Assembly: GCF_900197595.1 (NCBI RefSeq)
Contig: NZ_FZLO01000002.1
Coordinates: 434,001-498,000, forward strand
Reading direction: 5' to 3'
Source: Scatolibacter rhodanostii
GTDB lineage: Bacteria; Bacillota; Clostridia; Oscillospirales; Acutalibacteraceae
DNA length: 64,000 nucleotides
Shown one piece after another: positions 43,762-52,602 of the stretch (the stretch's first letter is position 1; the number at the start of each line of letters is the position of its first letter). Below the pieces are notes generated by a model. The model worked only from the letters and a program-made list of their open reading frames with translations. It was not told where the DNA came from and did not search any database. A program made the position numbers and the translations under genes.

Positions 43762-44510
43762 GAAAAACAAATCGAGCCAATATCCCCGCCGCTCTGTTGT
43801 CGCTTGCCCTCCTCATGATTTGGCAAGCGGCTGCCATGGGCATTCAGGCCGCTTATATTCTGCCAAGCCCTCTGCAAGTTATTTTGCGGCTGTGGGAGCT
43901 TCGTCGACCCCTATTCTCTGCTCATTTACCGGCAACCATGACGGTCGTTGTTGTCGGTCTCGTTCTTTCTGTTTTTTTGGGTTTGGGACTAGCTATCCTC
44001 ATGGATTGCTATCCTGCTGCCGAAAAGGCACTGTATCCACTGATTATCGCCTCGCAGACGATTCCCACAACCGCTCTCGCCCCTTTATTTGTGCTGTGGT
44101 TTGGCTATGGTTTGTGGAGCAAGGTTTTGGTGACGGTACTGATGACGTTCTTCCCTATTACCATCACCGTTTTTGACGGATTTCGTTCAGTCAAAACAGA
44201 AATGACAGATTTGCTGTTTACCTTTGGAGCCAACAAACAGCAGATTTTTTGGAAATTGAAATTTCCCACCATACTGCCCTACTTTTTTTCTGCTATTAAA
44301 ATGGCAATTCCCTTGTCCATTATCGGAGCCGCTATCGGCGAATGGTTAGGTGCACAAAACGGTCTCGGTTATTTTAGCCGACGCATGATGACACAGTTAG
44401 ACGGAGCAGGCGTTTTTGCTCCCATTTTACTGCTATCTGTGGTGGCGATGATTTTAGTGGGAATTATTAGCATAATCGAAAAACGTGTCCTCACATGGCG
44501 CGGTCAATAA
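43758..44510 (+). CDS. thiX: Pyrimidine precursor ABC transporter permease
   Basis: 250-residue permease with six predicted helices, belonging to the SsuC/ThiX group; coupling loop around TLLFTFGANKQQIFWKLKFP-like sequence near residue 160 and PLSIIGAAIGEWLGAQNGLG afterwards. ATG 43758 overlaps the thiZ stop (ATGA). With ThiY and ThiZ it forms the predicted importer of formylaminopyrimidine or HMP. Confidence 0.88.
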   Translation: MRKTNRANIPAALLSLALLMIWQAAAMGIQAAYILPSPLQVILRLWELRRPLFSAHLPATMTVVVVGLVLSVFLGLGLAILMDCYPAAEKALYPLIIASQTIPTTALAPLFVLWFGYGLWSKVLVTVLMTFFPITITVFDGFRSVKTEMTDLLFTFGANKQQIFWKLKFPTILPYFFSAIKMAIPLSIIGAAIGEWLGAQNGLGYFSRRMMTQLDGAGVFAPILLLSVVAMILVGIISIIEKRVLTWRGQ

Positions 44511-44526
44511 AGAAAGAGGTATATGT

Positions 44527-45531
44527 ATGAAAAAAATGATAGCGCTGTTTTTGTCAGCAATACTGTTTATAACCCTTATGAGTGGCTGTACCACAAAAAA
44601 AGACAATGGTAGCAGTGAAAACCTTAGAGAAGTTAATGTGGTACTGGATTGGTATCCCAATGCTCTGCACGCTTTTATCTATACCGCTATTGAGCGAGGC
44701 TACTATAAAGACGAAGGGCTAGATGTGAAAATTCAGTTCCCAGCCAATGAAAATGATGCTTTATCTCTAGTATCGGCCGGCAAAGCAGAAATTGGTCTAT
44801 ACTACCAGCATGATATCATCCAAGCCGTTGCAAACCAAGATGTCGGTGTAAAATCTATTGGGGCTGTCGTGCAGTCACCCTTGAATATCATCCTCTCTTT
44901 ATCTGACAAAAATATTCAAAAGCCAGCCGATCTTGTTGGCAAAACAGTGGGATATGCAGGGACTGCTTTAAGCGAAGCGCTTGTACAAGCTATGATGGAA
45001 GCAAGCGGTGAAGACTTCTCCAGCGTAAACATGGTGAATGTCGGGTTTGAACTGATGAGTTCGATGACTACGGGCAATGTTGACGCTACAATCGGTTGTC
45101 TTGTGAACCATGAGGTTCCCCAAATGGAGGAAGAGGGCTTTGATATCAACTATTTTATGGTAAATGAATACGGAATTCCTAATTATTATGAAGCTGTCTT
45201 TTTAGCCGGCAATGAAATGATTGAAAATGAACCTGATGTTTTGGCCGGATTTCTCCGAGCCTCTGCTAAAGGATTTGCAGACTTTCAAAAAGATACAAAA
45301 AGTTCTCTGCAAATTTTGCTCGACAATCAAAATGAAGAAAACTTTCCGCTTTCCCCTTCTGTAGAGGAAAAATCCAGCCAAACCTTGCTACCTTTGATGG
45401 AAACCGCTAACGCTTCTTTTTTGAGCCAAACCGACGAAAACTGGCAGGCTAATATTGACTGGATGTATGACACAGGGCTCATCAAAAATAAAATTGATGT
45501 CTCACAGGTGACAGCAAAGATTGATTTCTGA
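44527..45531 (+). CDS. thiY: Pyrimidine precursor-binding lipoprotein
   Basis: 334-residue lipoprotein of the NMT1/THI5-like binding family. Signal MKKMIALFLSAILF and lipobox LMSGC (Cys21). Mature domain has the family's LDWYPNALHAFIYTAIERGY segment, which in ThiY/THI5 relatives contacts pyrimidines, and DATIGCLVNHEVPQ. ATG 44527 follows AAAGAGG; an upstream frame start lies inside thiX. Last gene of the operon, ahead of a hairpin terminator. Confidence 0.9.
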   Translation: MKKMIALFLSAILFITLMSGCTTKKDNGSSENLREVNVVLDWYPNALHAFIYTAIERGYYKDEGLDVKIQFPANENDALSLVSAGKAEIGLYYQHDIIQAVANQDVGVKSIGAVVQSPLNIILSLSDKNIQKPADLVGKTVGYAGTALSEALVQAMMEASGEDFSSVNMVNVGFELMSSMTTGNVDATIGCLVNHEVPQMEEEGFDINYFMVNEYGIPNYYEAVFLAGNEMIENEPDVLAGFLRASAKGFADFQKDTKSSLQILLDNQNEENFPLSPSVEEKSSQTLLPLMETANASFLSQTDENWQANIDWMYDTGLIKNKIDVSQVTAKIDF

Positions 45532-45557
45532 AAACTTTATTTTTGATTCAACCAAAA

Positions 45558-45596
45558 AATTCTCAGCTTATGGTTGTTTCGCATAAACTGAGAATT
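45558..45596. terminator. Terminator serving both thiY and the small peptide genes
   Basis: AATTCTCAG/CTGAGAATT stem extended by TTATG/CATAA. The T-tract is best on the minus strand (TTTTTTGG), where it follows the 50-residue peptide gene; the plus side has a weaker AACGTAATTTTT. Confidence 0.75.
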
Positions 45597-45621
45597 AACG
45601 TAATTTTTAACAATTTTTTTG

Positions 45622-45774
45622 CTATTGTTTGGTATTGGGCCCTAAAGCTTCTTTTTTTACATGATGACTTTGGTTTTGATTGACGAGTCTGCTTTTTGTC
45701 AACTCTGCACTTATCCCCTTATGACTATTTTTTTCATCAGCCGTTGATTTTATATTGTTAGACTCATTTTTCAT
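45622..45774 (-). CDS. Small hydrophilic protein of 50 residues
   Basis: Short reading frame with GAGGTGAT seven bases or so before ATG 45774 and a terminator 26 bases after its stop. The product is very polar, rich in Asn, Lys and Ser, with no Cys or hydrophobic stretch, and ends KKEALGPNTKQ. I do not recognise a named family; the tail has the look of a conserved small clostridial protein but I cannot prove it. Second of two tiny genes on this strand, separated from the first by an intrinsic terminator. Confidence 0.55.
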   Translation of the reverse strand: MKNESNNIKSTADEKNSHKGISAELTKSRLVNQNQSHHVKKEALGPNTKQ

Positions 45775-45848
45775 ACTATCACCTCATGACTAGTATGGTT
45801 CATCTTAAAAAAGATATCCAGTACCGTAAAACTAAAATTGGCAAAGAA

Positions 45849-45875
45849 AAAAGCCTCGCTTTAAGCGAGGCTTTT
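45849..45875 (-). terminator. Terminator of the 41-residue peptide gene
   Basis: 12-bp stem AAAAGCCTCGCT/AGCGAGGCTTTT with a three-base loop, followed on the minus strand by a T-rich run (TTTTTTCTTT). Confidence 0.85.
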
Positions 45876-45885
45876 GAAATTTTAA

Positions 45886-46011
45886 TTATTGCTCTAAATC
45901 AATGCACCCATCTGGGAACTCAGGAGAGCAAACAATTTCTTCTGTACTGTTTAGCGACATTTCAGACTCGCTACTATTCAACGCTTGGTATAATTTTTCA
46001 AATTCATTCAT
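45886..46011 (-). CDS. Small peptide of 41 residues, possible peptide precursor
   Basis: Expressed-looking tiny gene: consensus promoter (46066-46094), AGGAGG eight bases before ATG 46011, and its own strong terminator. The N-terminal part MNEFEKLYQALNSSE is an amphipathic, leader-like helix; the C-terminal part is acidic and holds the only two Cys, eight residues apart, in CSPEFPDGC. This leader-plus-core layout recalls ribosomal peptide precursors or signalling peptides, but no modification enzyme, protease or exporter is adjacent. It could equally be a small acidic cytosolic protein. Not recognised. Confidence 0.6.
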   Translation of the reverse strand: MNEFEKLYQALNSSESEMSLNSTEEIVCSPEFPDGCIDLEQ

Positions 46012-46065
46012 AATATATGCCTCCTAGTTATATTTAATCCATTTCTATTTATTAGGATTTATAAA

Positions 46066-46094
46066 ATTATAGCATATCTTATAGTGAATTTCAA
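46066..46094 (-). promoter_or_regulatory. Promoter of the 41-residue peptide gene
   Basis: TTGAAA (46089-46094), exactly 17 bases, TATAAT (46066-46071) reading leftwards; 5' leader of roughly 45 bases. Confidence 0.78.
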
Positions 46095-46216
46095 TAGAAA
46101 AATAATAATTATTTTTATTTATTGATTTTTCTAAAATTTTACCTTATTATTTATTTCATTTATCAATTTCACCGATATTTGTAAAATTTCAAACCATAAT
46201 GGTACATTTTATATGG

Positions 46217-46723
46217 TTAATCTATTAAAAAAGGGTTCATCTCTTTTCGCCATACCTGCACTAATTTATCAAGTGACCATGCTGCATTAGCAGGGCTTGT
46301 TGAAGGCAGACAAACACTTTCTACCCCTGTTTCAGCACGACAATATTTTTGGTAAAAAGCTTCTGCTTTCTTGCCGTTGGTAAACACTTTCTTAATCTGT
46401 GTCTTTTGGAGTAAAGGCAAAATCTCATTGGGAATCTCGGCACGAATAGAACTGTCTCCGCTCCCAACGATTTCACAGCTTTTCAGTACATCCCACACCG
46501 CAATTTTATGAAGCAAAAGCATTTGCTTTTTTTCCTCTATTGTTTGGGGCAATTCACAAGAAACGAGTTCAGCCAATACTTTCCAAAAGCGGTTTTGAGG
46601 GTGTCCATAGTAAAAATGGTTTTCTCGCGATTTGACAGAAGGGATTGTCCCTAAAATCAGAATACGAGAATTTTCGTTATACACGGGTTCAAATTCATGC
46701 TGAACAATTTCATATTCTCCCAA
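46217..46723 (-). CDS. DNA-deoxyinosine/uracil-type DNA glycosylase
   Basis: 168-residue base-excision enzyme of the uracil-DNA glycosylase superfamily (Mug/SMUG-like, deoxyinosine glycosylase group). Motifs: LILGTIPSVKS (motif 1), YYGHPQNRFWKVL (base pocket) and LPSTSPANA (motif 2, intercalation loop). Start is a TTG at 46723 behind AGCGAGG; no in-frame ATG fits. It lies 44 bases after the Nudix gene on the same strand, so these two genome/nucleotide hygiene genes may be co-transcribed. Confidence 0.87.
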   Translation of the reverse strand: MGEYEIVQHEFEPVYNENSRILILGTIPSVKSRENHFYYGHPQNRFWKVLAELVSCELPQTIEEKKQMLLLHKIAVWDVLKSCEIVGSGDSSIRAEIPNEILPLLQKTQIKKVFTNGKKAEAFYQKYCRAETGVESVCLPSTSPANAAWSLDKLVQVWRKEMNPFLID

Positions 46724-46767
46724 TTTTTCGCCTCGCTTTTGTTTCTACTTCAAAATCCAACAAAACT

Positions 46768-47313
46768 TTATATTCTGTTGGATTTCAAGAGTGCCGCTGT
46801 TTTCAAAATAGCGGTTTGTGTTTTGCCATCCGGAATTTCTCCTTGTAACACTTTGTCCACTGCTTCTGCCAAAGGCATTTTCACAACCTCAAGAAATTCA
46901 TCTTCATCAAGTTTCAGTTCGCCTGCCCTATCTTCACGACAGGCCCACATATAAATGATCTCACCGCAATAGCCAGGAGAGGGATAGTATTGTCCCAAAG
47001 AGATATATTCTTTTCCGGTCGTACCGGTTTCTTCTTTTTGCTCACGTTTCATGGCTTCAAATGGGTCTTCGCCCAGCTCTAACTTGCCCGCAGGAACCTC
47101 AAGCAGCACTTCACCATAAGGATAGCGAAATTGTCGAACAAGAAGCAATTCATCTTTTTCGGTCAGAACGGCTACACAAACACCACCATTGTGATCAACA
47201 ACCTCACGCTTGCTCGTTTTCTCGTTTTCCAACTTGACTTCATCAACGTGAACTTTAATAATGCGCCCGTCATAAATCAATTTTTCTGACAATTTTTCTT
47301 CATGTAGTTTCAT
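46768..47313 (-). CDS. Nudix hydrolase, ADP-ribose pyrophosphatase-like
   Basis: 181-residue cytoplasmic hydrolase. The Nudix box runs from GKLELGEDPFEAM through KREQKEETG, with the metal-binding REQKEE glutamates; the hydrophobic box residue is Gln, a mild deviation. N-terminal KLHEEKLSEKLIYDGRIIKVHVDEV and VPAGKLE before the box are typical of ADP-ribose pyrophosphatases (NudF/YqkG), which split ADP-ribose to AMP and ribose 5-phosphate. Adjacent to a DNA glycosylase. Confidence 0.9.
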   Translation of the reverse strand: MKLHEEKLSEKLIYDGRIIKVHVDEVKLENEKTSKREVVDHNGGVCVAVLTEKDELLLVRQFRYPYGEVLLEVPAGKLELGEDPFEAMKREQKEETGTTGKEYISLGQYYPSPGYCGEIIYMWACREDRAGELKLDEDEFLEVVKMPLAEAVDKVLQGEIPDGKTQTAILKTAALLKSNRI

Positions 47314-47381
47314 ACTCTCAGAACCTTTCCGCTAATTGTCTCCATTTTGCTTATGCTTTTGAGCTGTCATGCGTTCTGCTC

Positions 47382-48665
47382 TCAGTCCTCATTCATGCAG
47401 TTCATAACCAAACCTGTTGTGAGTTTAGGGTAGAAATAAGTGGATTTTTGCGGCATTTTTTCTCCATTTGCCGCCACAGCACCAATTTCAGATACCAAAG
47501 TGGAATTTAAGAAGAAGGCACAGTTACTTTTTCCACTCTCGGTGCTCTCTACCGCTTCATCAAAAGAACGTGTGTAGGTAAGATTCACTTGATTCGCCAT
47601 GTTTTCTTTATCAATGCCAAGAAGTTTTTCTAAAACAAGGCTATGCAAAATAGATACGTCTAAGAAACGATAGGCGTCACTTTGCTCCGGAATGACATCA
47701 CGCATGACGGTAATATCTTTTAAAGTTAGCACAGCTTTGGTTTCTCCATCATAAAAACCAAATGCTTTCTGGGCATCTTTCGAAGCTTCCGCCAGTTCCG
47801 TATGAATCTCATCCAAACTGCCCACTTTTTCTACAGCAAAATATTGCTCACAATCTTGCAACATTTTTTCGGTATCAAAGCTTTCCATATCACGGACCAA
47901 ACGGTGTGTTGGGAACACGACCAAGCCCTCATCGGCCATATCTGCCAAATACATCATGACATATTCACTTGAGGGATTATAAATATTGTTTTCACGGCAA
48001 TAATTACGATAGTTAATGGAGGTTTCATAACGGTGGTGACCGTCAGCAATATAAAGCTTTCTTGGCGCAAAATCCTCTGCAATTGCTTCAATAGCGGCTT
48101 TATCATTGACAACCCACAAACGGTGAATAACCAAACCGTCATCAAACTCATAACGAGGTGCTGTCGATTTTGAAAGATTCTCCATTCGCTCTCTGGTGAC
48201 GTGTTTTTCGTCTTGATAGAGAGAATAAATTTGGCTGAAATTACAGTTTGTTGCCTTTGTCAGATTGAGCCTGTCTTCTTTTGCCTTGCTAAGAGTTTCT
48301 TCATGCGGCAAAACCACATTGTTGGCAAAATCTTCAATTCTCACTCGGCAGATGATACCTTTCAGACTTTTGGTCTCTCCCGTAGTAACATTCTCTTTAA
48401 ATTCCAATTCATAGATGTAAAGACCCTCGTCCATATCGCATTGCAAAACGCCATCAGATAGCCATTTTTTGAGGATATCTCCTGCTTCTTCATAAGGGTT
48501 TTCTCCTTTTGGCAGTTCTAGGCGAATGACATTGTGCTCATTGCGTGCCAAGTATTCTGCACGTTCTTTGTCGCTGATAATGTCATAGGGGGGGCAAACC
48601 AATTCTTCGATATTTCCTGCTTTTTGTCCGTATCTCATTCCTTTAAACGCTTTAATCTGTGCCAT
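47382..48665 (-). CDS. DUF1015 family protein
   Basis: 427-residue protein of the conserved DUF1015 family, biochemically uncharacterised. Typical segments are FKGMRYG and LVCPPYDIIS near the start, LPHEETLSKAKEDRLNL and the YIADGHHRYETSINYR region (~190-205) with its conserved His-His-Arg. ATG 48665 follows AAAGGAAATAAA; the longer upstream frame lacks a site. In Clostridia it often sits near serine biosynthesis genes, not seen here. First gene of a possible unit with the Nudix and glycosylase genes. Function unknown; the family is suspected to bind a nucleotide or to be a kinase-like enzyme. Confidence 0.88.
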   Translation of the reverse strand: MAQIKAFKGMRYGQKAGNIEELVCPPYDIISDKERAEYLARNEHNVIRLELPKGENPYEEAGDILKKWLSDGVLQCDMDEGLYIYELEFKENVTTGETKSLKGIICRVRIEDFANNVVLPHEETLSKAKEDRLNLTKATNCNFSQIYSLYQDEKHVTRERMENLSKSTAPRYEFDDGLVIHRLWVVNDKAAIEAIAEDFAPRKLYIADGHHRYETSINYRNYCRENNIYNPSSEYVMMYLADMADEGLVVFPTHRLVRDMESFDTEKMLQDCEQYFAVEKVGSLDEIHTELAEASKDAQKAFGFYDGETKAVLTLKDITVMRDVIPEQSDAYRFLDVSILHSLVLEKLLGIDKENMANQVNLTYTRSFDEAVESTESGKSNCAFFLNSTLVSEIGAVAANGEKMPQKSTYFYPKLTTGLVMNCMNED

Positions 48666-48836
48666 TTTATTTCCTTTCATGCCGGATATTTCCGAGTTTA
48701 TTTTTATAGGCACAAGATCTCTACTATGCATCTTATGCCATTGATTGATTTTGTTCCATTAAACTTTCATATTCAAACAGCGGCTATGCTTTCCTAACGA
48801 TAAGACAAGGAGCTATTACCACCTGTTTCTTTTTAT

Positions 48837-48865
48837 ATTCTATCCTGATTTTTTATTGCCGTCAA
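48837..48865 (-). promoter_or_regulatory. Promoter of the DUF1015 gene
   Basis: TTGACG (48860-48865), 17 bases, TAGAAT (48837-48842) reading leftwards. Confidence 0.65.
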
Positions 48866-49223
48866 GCCAAATCACGGCTAGAAAACACTTATAAATTTTC
48901 TTTGAAATTTTCTTTTCTTAGCTTTTCAAAAAGTGCTTCTGCTAATTTAGTACAAAATTCTAAAAATTTTTATATTCTTGCCTTATCTTCACATTCTTTT
49001 CACAAATCAATTCTATAATAAGAGAGTATATTTAGGGCTTACTCGGAGCGAAAATGTGTGCAACTCTTGAATCGCCGTCTATCAAAAAAAATTTTTGCAT
49101 TTGTTTTGGTAATGTAAGTGAATCATTCATTGTTTTTACTTTACCCATTCGCTCTACTCTCTACGAAAATTTTTATTCAGACAGATTTCGCAGAAATAGC
49201 CCTTACAAATCCGTATTTTTTAT

Positions 49224-49252
49224 TGCAAATTCCTATATAGTGCGATAAAATA
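49224..49252 (+). promoter_or_regulatory. Promoter of the Gld-type ABC operon
   Basis: TTGCAA (49224-49229), 17 bases, TAAAAT (49247-49252), about 40 bases before the first gene. Confidence 0.6.
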
Positions 49253-49296
49253 AGAAATTGTTACATCGAGATTATTGAAAGCAGGAGGAATCTACC

Positions 49297-50358
49297 ATGA
49301 TAGAGGTCAAACACCTCACAAAGCGCTATGGTGTCAACACCGCGATTGACAACGTTAGCTTTAAAATCGAAGAAGGTACGATTGTTGGTTTTCTAGGACC
49401 GAACGGCGCCGGAAAATCTACTACTATGAACATTATCACCGGGTATCTTTCATCTACATCAGGTTCTGTCACTATTCAGGATATTGATACACTTGAAGAC
49501 CCGTCGGCTGCCAAGAAAATGATGGGCTATCTGCCTGAGCTGCCACCACTTTATTTGGACATGACAGTCAAAGAGTACTTGAACTTTATGTTTGAGCTGA
49601 AAAAAGTAGCGCTGCCTCGTCAAAAACACATTGACGAAATCTGCCGTTTGACAAAAATTGAGAACGTGTACGGCCGCTTAATCGGCAACCTATCAAAAGG
49701 GTATCGCCAGAGAGTCGGCATTGCACAAGCCCTTTTAGGAAATCCTCCTGTTTTGATTTTGGACGAGCCCACCGTTGGTCTTGACCCAAAACAAATTATT
49801 GAAATCCGAAATCTAATCAAGAGCCTTGGCAAAAACCATACCATTATTCTTAGCTCGCATATTCTTCCTGAAGTACAGGCTGTTTGCGAACGTATCATTG
49901 TCATCAACAAAGGAAAAATCGTTGCTGACGGCAAAGCAGATACACTGGCACATGATCTTTCAAAAGACCATAAGTTGGTGGCAAGAATTGCTGGTATTGA
50001 AAAAGAAATTGTGCAGGGCATTCGTGAGTTAGAACACGTCGAAGATGTCCTTTCCCTAGGCGAAAAAGAAAAAGGCGTCTTTGAAATCAGCATTGAAGCT
50101 ACCCCTGAAACCGATATCCGCCGTAGTTTGTTTGCCCTTTTGGCACGCAAAGGCTGGCCGCTCCTCGCTCTCAAAAACTCTGATCTCACTTTGGAAGACT
50201 TGTTCCTCAAGCTGACTTCTGGAGAAGATTTCGCTGTTCAGCATGACCTCGAAAATTCTGAACACCCTGAAATCGAACTGGAAGAAGCACAAGATGAGGC
50301 AGATACCTCTGACGAAGAACAAACTGAGACAGAAGAGAAAGGAGAGGACAACGCATGA
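49297..50358 (+). CDS. ABC transporter ATP-binding protein, GldA-like
   Basis: 353-residue ATPase: Walker A GPNGAGKST (~38), signature LSKGYRQRVGIAQAL, Walker B VLILDEPTVGLDP, and SSHILPEV. The domain matches the GldA/ABC-2 type. The C-terminus carries an unusually acidic tail of about 40 residues (Glu/Asp-rich, ending GEDNA). CAGGAGGAATC precedes ATG 49297. It overlaps the permease gene by 4 bases. First gene of a four-gene operon (ATPase, permease, GldG-like, DUF4340). Confidence 0.88.
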   Translation: MIEVKHLTKRYGVNTAIDNVSFKIEEGTIVGFLGPNGAGKSTTMNIITGYLSSTSGSVTIQDIDTLEDPSAAKKMMGYLPELPPLYLDMTVKEYLNFMFELKKVALPRQKHIDEICRLTKIENVYGRLIGNLSKGYRQRVGIAQALLGNPPVLILDEPTVGLDPKQIIEIRNLIKSLGKNHTIILSSHILPEVQAVCERIIVINKGKIVADGKADTLAHDLSKDHKLVARIAGIEKEIVQGIRELEHVEDVLSLGEKEKGVFEISIEATPETDIRRSLFALLARKGWPLLALKNSDLTLEDLFLKLTSGEDFAVQHDLENSEHPEIELEEAQDEADTSDEEQTETEEKGEDNA

Positions 50359-51062
50359 TTGCTATTTTTAAAAGAGAATTAAAATCTTATTTTTATTCCC
50401 CTATTGGCTATGTTTGTGTAGCCGCTATTGTGGCTCTTTATGGCTTCTTTTATTATGCCATTCTTATGAGCTCGGGCACTACCGCCTACATCGGCAGTGT
50501 ATACAGCACTTTGTTCAGCTTTACCATGATTATTCTTCCCATCCTCACCATGAGAAGCATGAGTGAAGATCAGAAAAACAAAACCGACCAAGCCTTATTA
50601 ACCGCTCCTGTCAGCGTAGTTTCTATTGTAACCGGTAAGTTTTTTGCCTCTTTTGCCGTTTACTTTGTTGCTTCAACACTTGGTCTTCTACCCGCCTTTG
50701 CCCTAGCTTTTGTATCTTCTCCACCTTGGGGCATTATTTTTGGCAACTATATTGCCACCCTGCTTTATGGCGGCGCCATGATTTCTATCGGCGTGTTTAT
50801 TTCAAGTCTGACACAAAGCCAAGTTATCGCTGCTGTCGGCACTTTTATTGCTTCTATCATCTTTATGTATATAGACGGCATTGCGGCTAGTATAAACAAT
50901 CCAATTGTTACTAAAATTGTTGGTTGGATTTCTTTCTCTACCCGTAACGCTACTTTTACTGCAGGAACTTTCAGCTTTGCTAGCTGCATTTTCTTCATCA
51001 GCGTCATCTCCATTTTTGTCTTTCTCACCTCTCGCAGGCTAGAAAGCCGCCGTTGGAGTTAA
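50355..51062 (+). CDS. ABC-2 type permease, GldF-like
   Basis: 235-residue membrane protein with six predicted helices, beginning FKRELKSYFYSPIGYVCVA, the diagnostic N-terminus of the GldF/ABC-2 group; ITMRSMSEDQKNKTDQALLTAPVS follows the second helix. Forms the channel with the upstream ATPase. In Bacteroidetes GldA-GldF-GldG serve gliding; in Firmicutes the operon is widespread and its substrate is unknown. Confidence 0.88.
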   Translation: MIAIFKRELKSYFYSPIGYVCVAAIVALYGFFYYAILMSSGTTAYIGSVYSTLFSFTMIILPILTMRSMSEDQKNKTDQALLTAPVSVVSIVTGKFFASFAVYFVASTLGLLPAFALAFVSSPPWGIIFGNYIATLLYGGAMISIGVFISSLTQSQVIAAVGTFIASIIFMYIDGIAASINNPIVTKIVGWISFSTRNATFTAGTFSFASCIFFISVISIFVFLTSRRLESRRWS

Positions 51063-51075
51063 GGGAGGATTAAAA

Positions 51076-52599
51076 ATGAAAGATAAACAAGAAAATAAGA
51101 CAACTGAAGTCAAAGCTACCACAAAGAGCAAACCCAGTTTTCTAAAAAGCACAAAATTCAAACACGGAACTTCCTCCGTTATCATGACAGTGGTCTTTCT
51201 CTGCATTATCATCGTGGTCAATATTTTGGCTTCGGTTTTAACAGACCGCTTTCCTTCTTTAAATATTGATTTAACGTCTCAGAAAATAAACACGCTTTCT
51301 GAAGATGCTGTAGAAATTGCCAAATCGGTTCAGACAGATACACAGATTATTATTCTTGCCAGTGAAGATAATGCAGACCAGTTATTGAATTCTGGCGACA
51401 TGCAGTATAGCCAAGTTATTACGCTGGCTAAAAAGCTGCAAGAAGTCAACAGCAAAATTCAAGTGAGCTTTGTTGATTTAGACACCAACCCTCAATTCAC
51501 ACAAGAGTATTCTGAATACAGTCTTTCAACCGGTTCTGTTATCGTAAAATCAAACAAGCGTATAAAAGTGCTTGCCCCCATGGTTGATTTGTTCAGCGCC
51601 ACTCAGAACCAACAAACTGGCGGCTACGATTACACTTCTAAAGTAGACGGGGCTTTGGCCAATGCTCTCAGCTTGGTTAACTTAGAGAAAGTTCCTACCA
51701 TGGCGGTAGCCAACGGCCACGAAGAGCTACTAGTTTCTACTGCTCGTGCTGCTTTTGACAAGAACCTTTCTGACCGTGGTATTGATGTAGTGGAATTCAA
51801 CATTATGACAGATGACATTCCTGAAAATGCCGATATCATTATGATTCCTACTCCATCAACCGATTATACAGAAGCTGAAATCACAAAACTAAGAACGTTT
51901 CTTTCTGATGAAACAGCTGAAAACTCTCGCAGCATTCTTTATACGGCCGACTACAGCCAGCCTACTATGCCGACTCTCGAAAGCTTTTTAGAAGAATGGG
52001 GCGTCAAACTGCAAAAAGCTGTTGTTGTCGAAACCAACACAGACCATGTTCTTCCCGGCGGAGATGCTTCCATCATCTTTGTTAATTCCTCTAGCGAGCT
52101 ACTGTCTAAAAATTCTTATTCCTATCTTGTTGCCCCAGTTGCCGCACCAATGGAACTTCTTTTCTCTGGAAATGACAGTATCTCTACTACTGCTTTATGG
52201 ACTTCTTATGACAGCACTTATGTCATGGAAAATGAAGATAGCGATACATCTAAAACAGATGCATATCCGGTAGCTACCATGTCTACCAAAGCTGTTAAGA
52301 AAAACGGTGAATATGTAAATGAGAATGTAATTGTCTTCTCTTCTTCCGTTGCTTTCACCGATAACTTTATCAATTCATCTACCTTTGCCAATAAGCAATT
52401 CTTTACTGATTTATTCTCTAATCTCACAGGTTCAGATATGTCCCAGGTTTATATCGCTCCCGTGACAGTCAATCAGTATGACATTGCCGCCAGTGCATCT
52501 GTCATGAATATTCTTGGGTTTGGTGTGTTTACTGTTGCCATCCCTCTCGTTATCATTGCATTTGGATTGGTTATCTTCCTGCGCAGGAGGCATTTGTAA
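51076..52599 (+). CDS. GldG-like auxiliary protein of ABC transporter
   Basis: 507-residue protein anchored by one helix near residue 40-60 (MTVVFLCIIIVVNILASVLTDRF) and one at the C-terminal end before a basic RRRHL. The outer region (~65-480) resembles the GldG domain: INTLSEDAVEIAKSVQTDTQIIIL, a DLDTNPQF strand and DIIMIPTPSTDYTEAEITKLRTFL. The start follows GGGAGGAT. Probably an extracytoplasmic partner of the ABC-2 transporter. Confidence 0.85.
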   Translation: MKDKQENKTTEVKATTKSKPSFLKSTKFKHGTSSVIMTVVFLCIIIVVNILASVLTDRFPSLNIDLTSQKINTLSEDAVEIAKSVQTDTQIIILASEDNADQLLNSGDMQYSQVITLAKKLQEVNSKIQVSFVDLDTNPQFTQEYSEYSLSTGSVIVKSNKRIKVLAPMVDLFSATQNQQTGGYDYTSKVDGALANALSLVNLEKVPTMAVANGHEELLVSTARAAFDKNLSDRGIDVVEFNIMTDDIPENADIIMIPTPSTDYTEAEITKLRTFLSDETAENSRSILYTADYSQPTMPTLESFLEEWGVKLQKAVVVETNTDHVLPGGDASIIFVNSSSELLSKNSYSYLVAPVAAPMELLFSGNDSISTTALWTSYDSTYVMENEDSDTSKTDAYPVATMSTKAVKKNGEYVNENVIVFSSSVAFTDNFINSSTFANKQFFTDLFSNLTGSDMSQVYIAPVTVNQYDIAASASVMNILGFGVFTVAIPLVIIAFGLVIFLRRRHL

Positions 52600-52602
52600 G
52601 CT

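Larger units (their letters stand above)
48666..49296. other. Divergent region between DUF1015 and ABC operon
   Basis: 631 bases with a promoter on each side (48837-48865 leftwards, 49224-49252 rightwards), giving DUF1015 a leader of about 165 bases. An open frame at 49054-49248 has no ribosome binding site and looks like chance. No riboswitch motif recognised. Confidence 0.5.

Noticed and set aside
45786-46013. 75-codon plus-strand frame
   Set aside because: Antisense to the 41-residue peptide gene and its terminator; the minus strand has promoter, AGGAGG and terminator in the right order.
49054-49248. 64-codon frame before the Gld-type operon
   Set aside because: No ribosome binding site and it overlaps the operon promoter.
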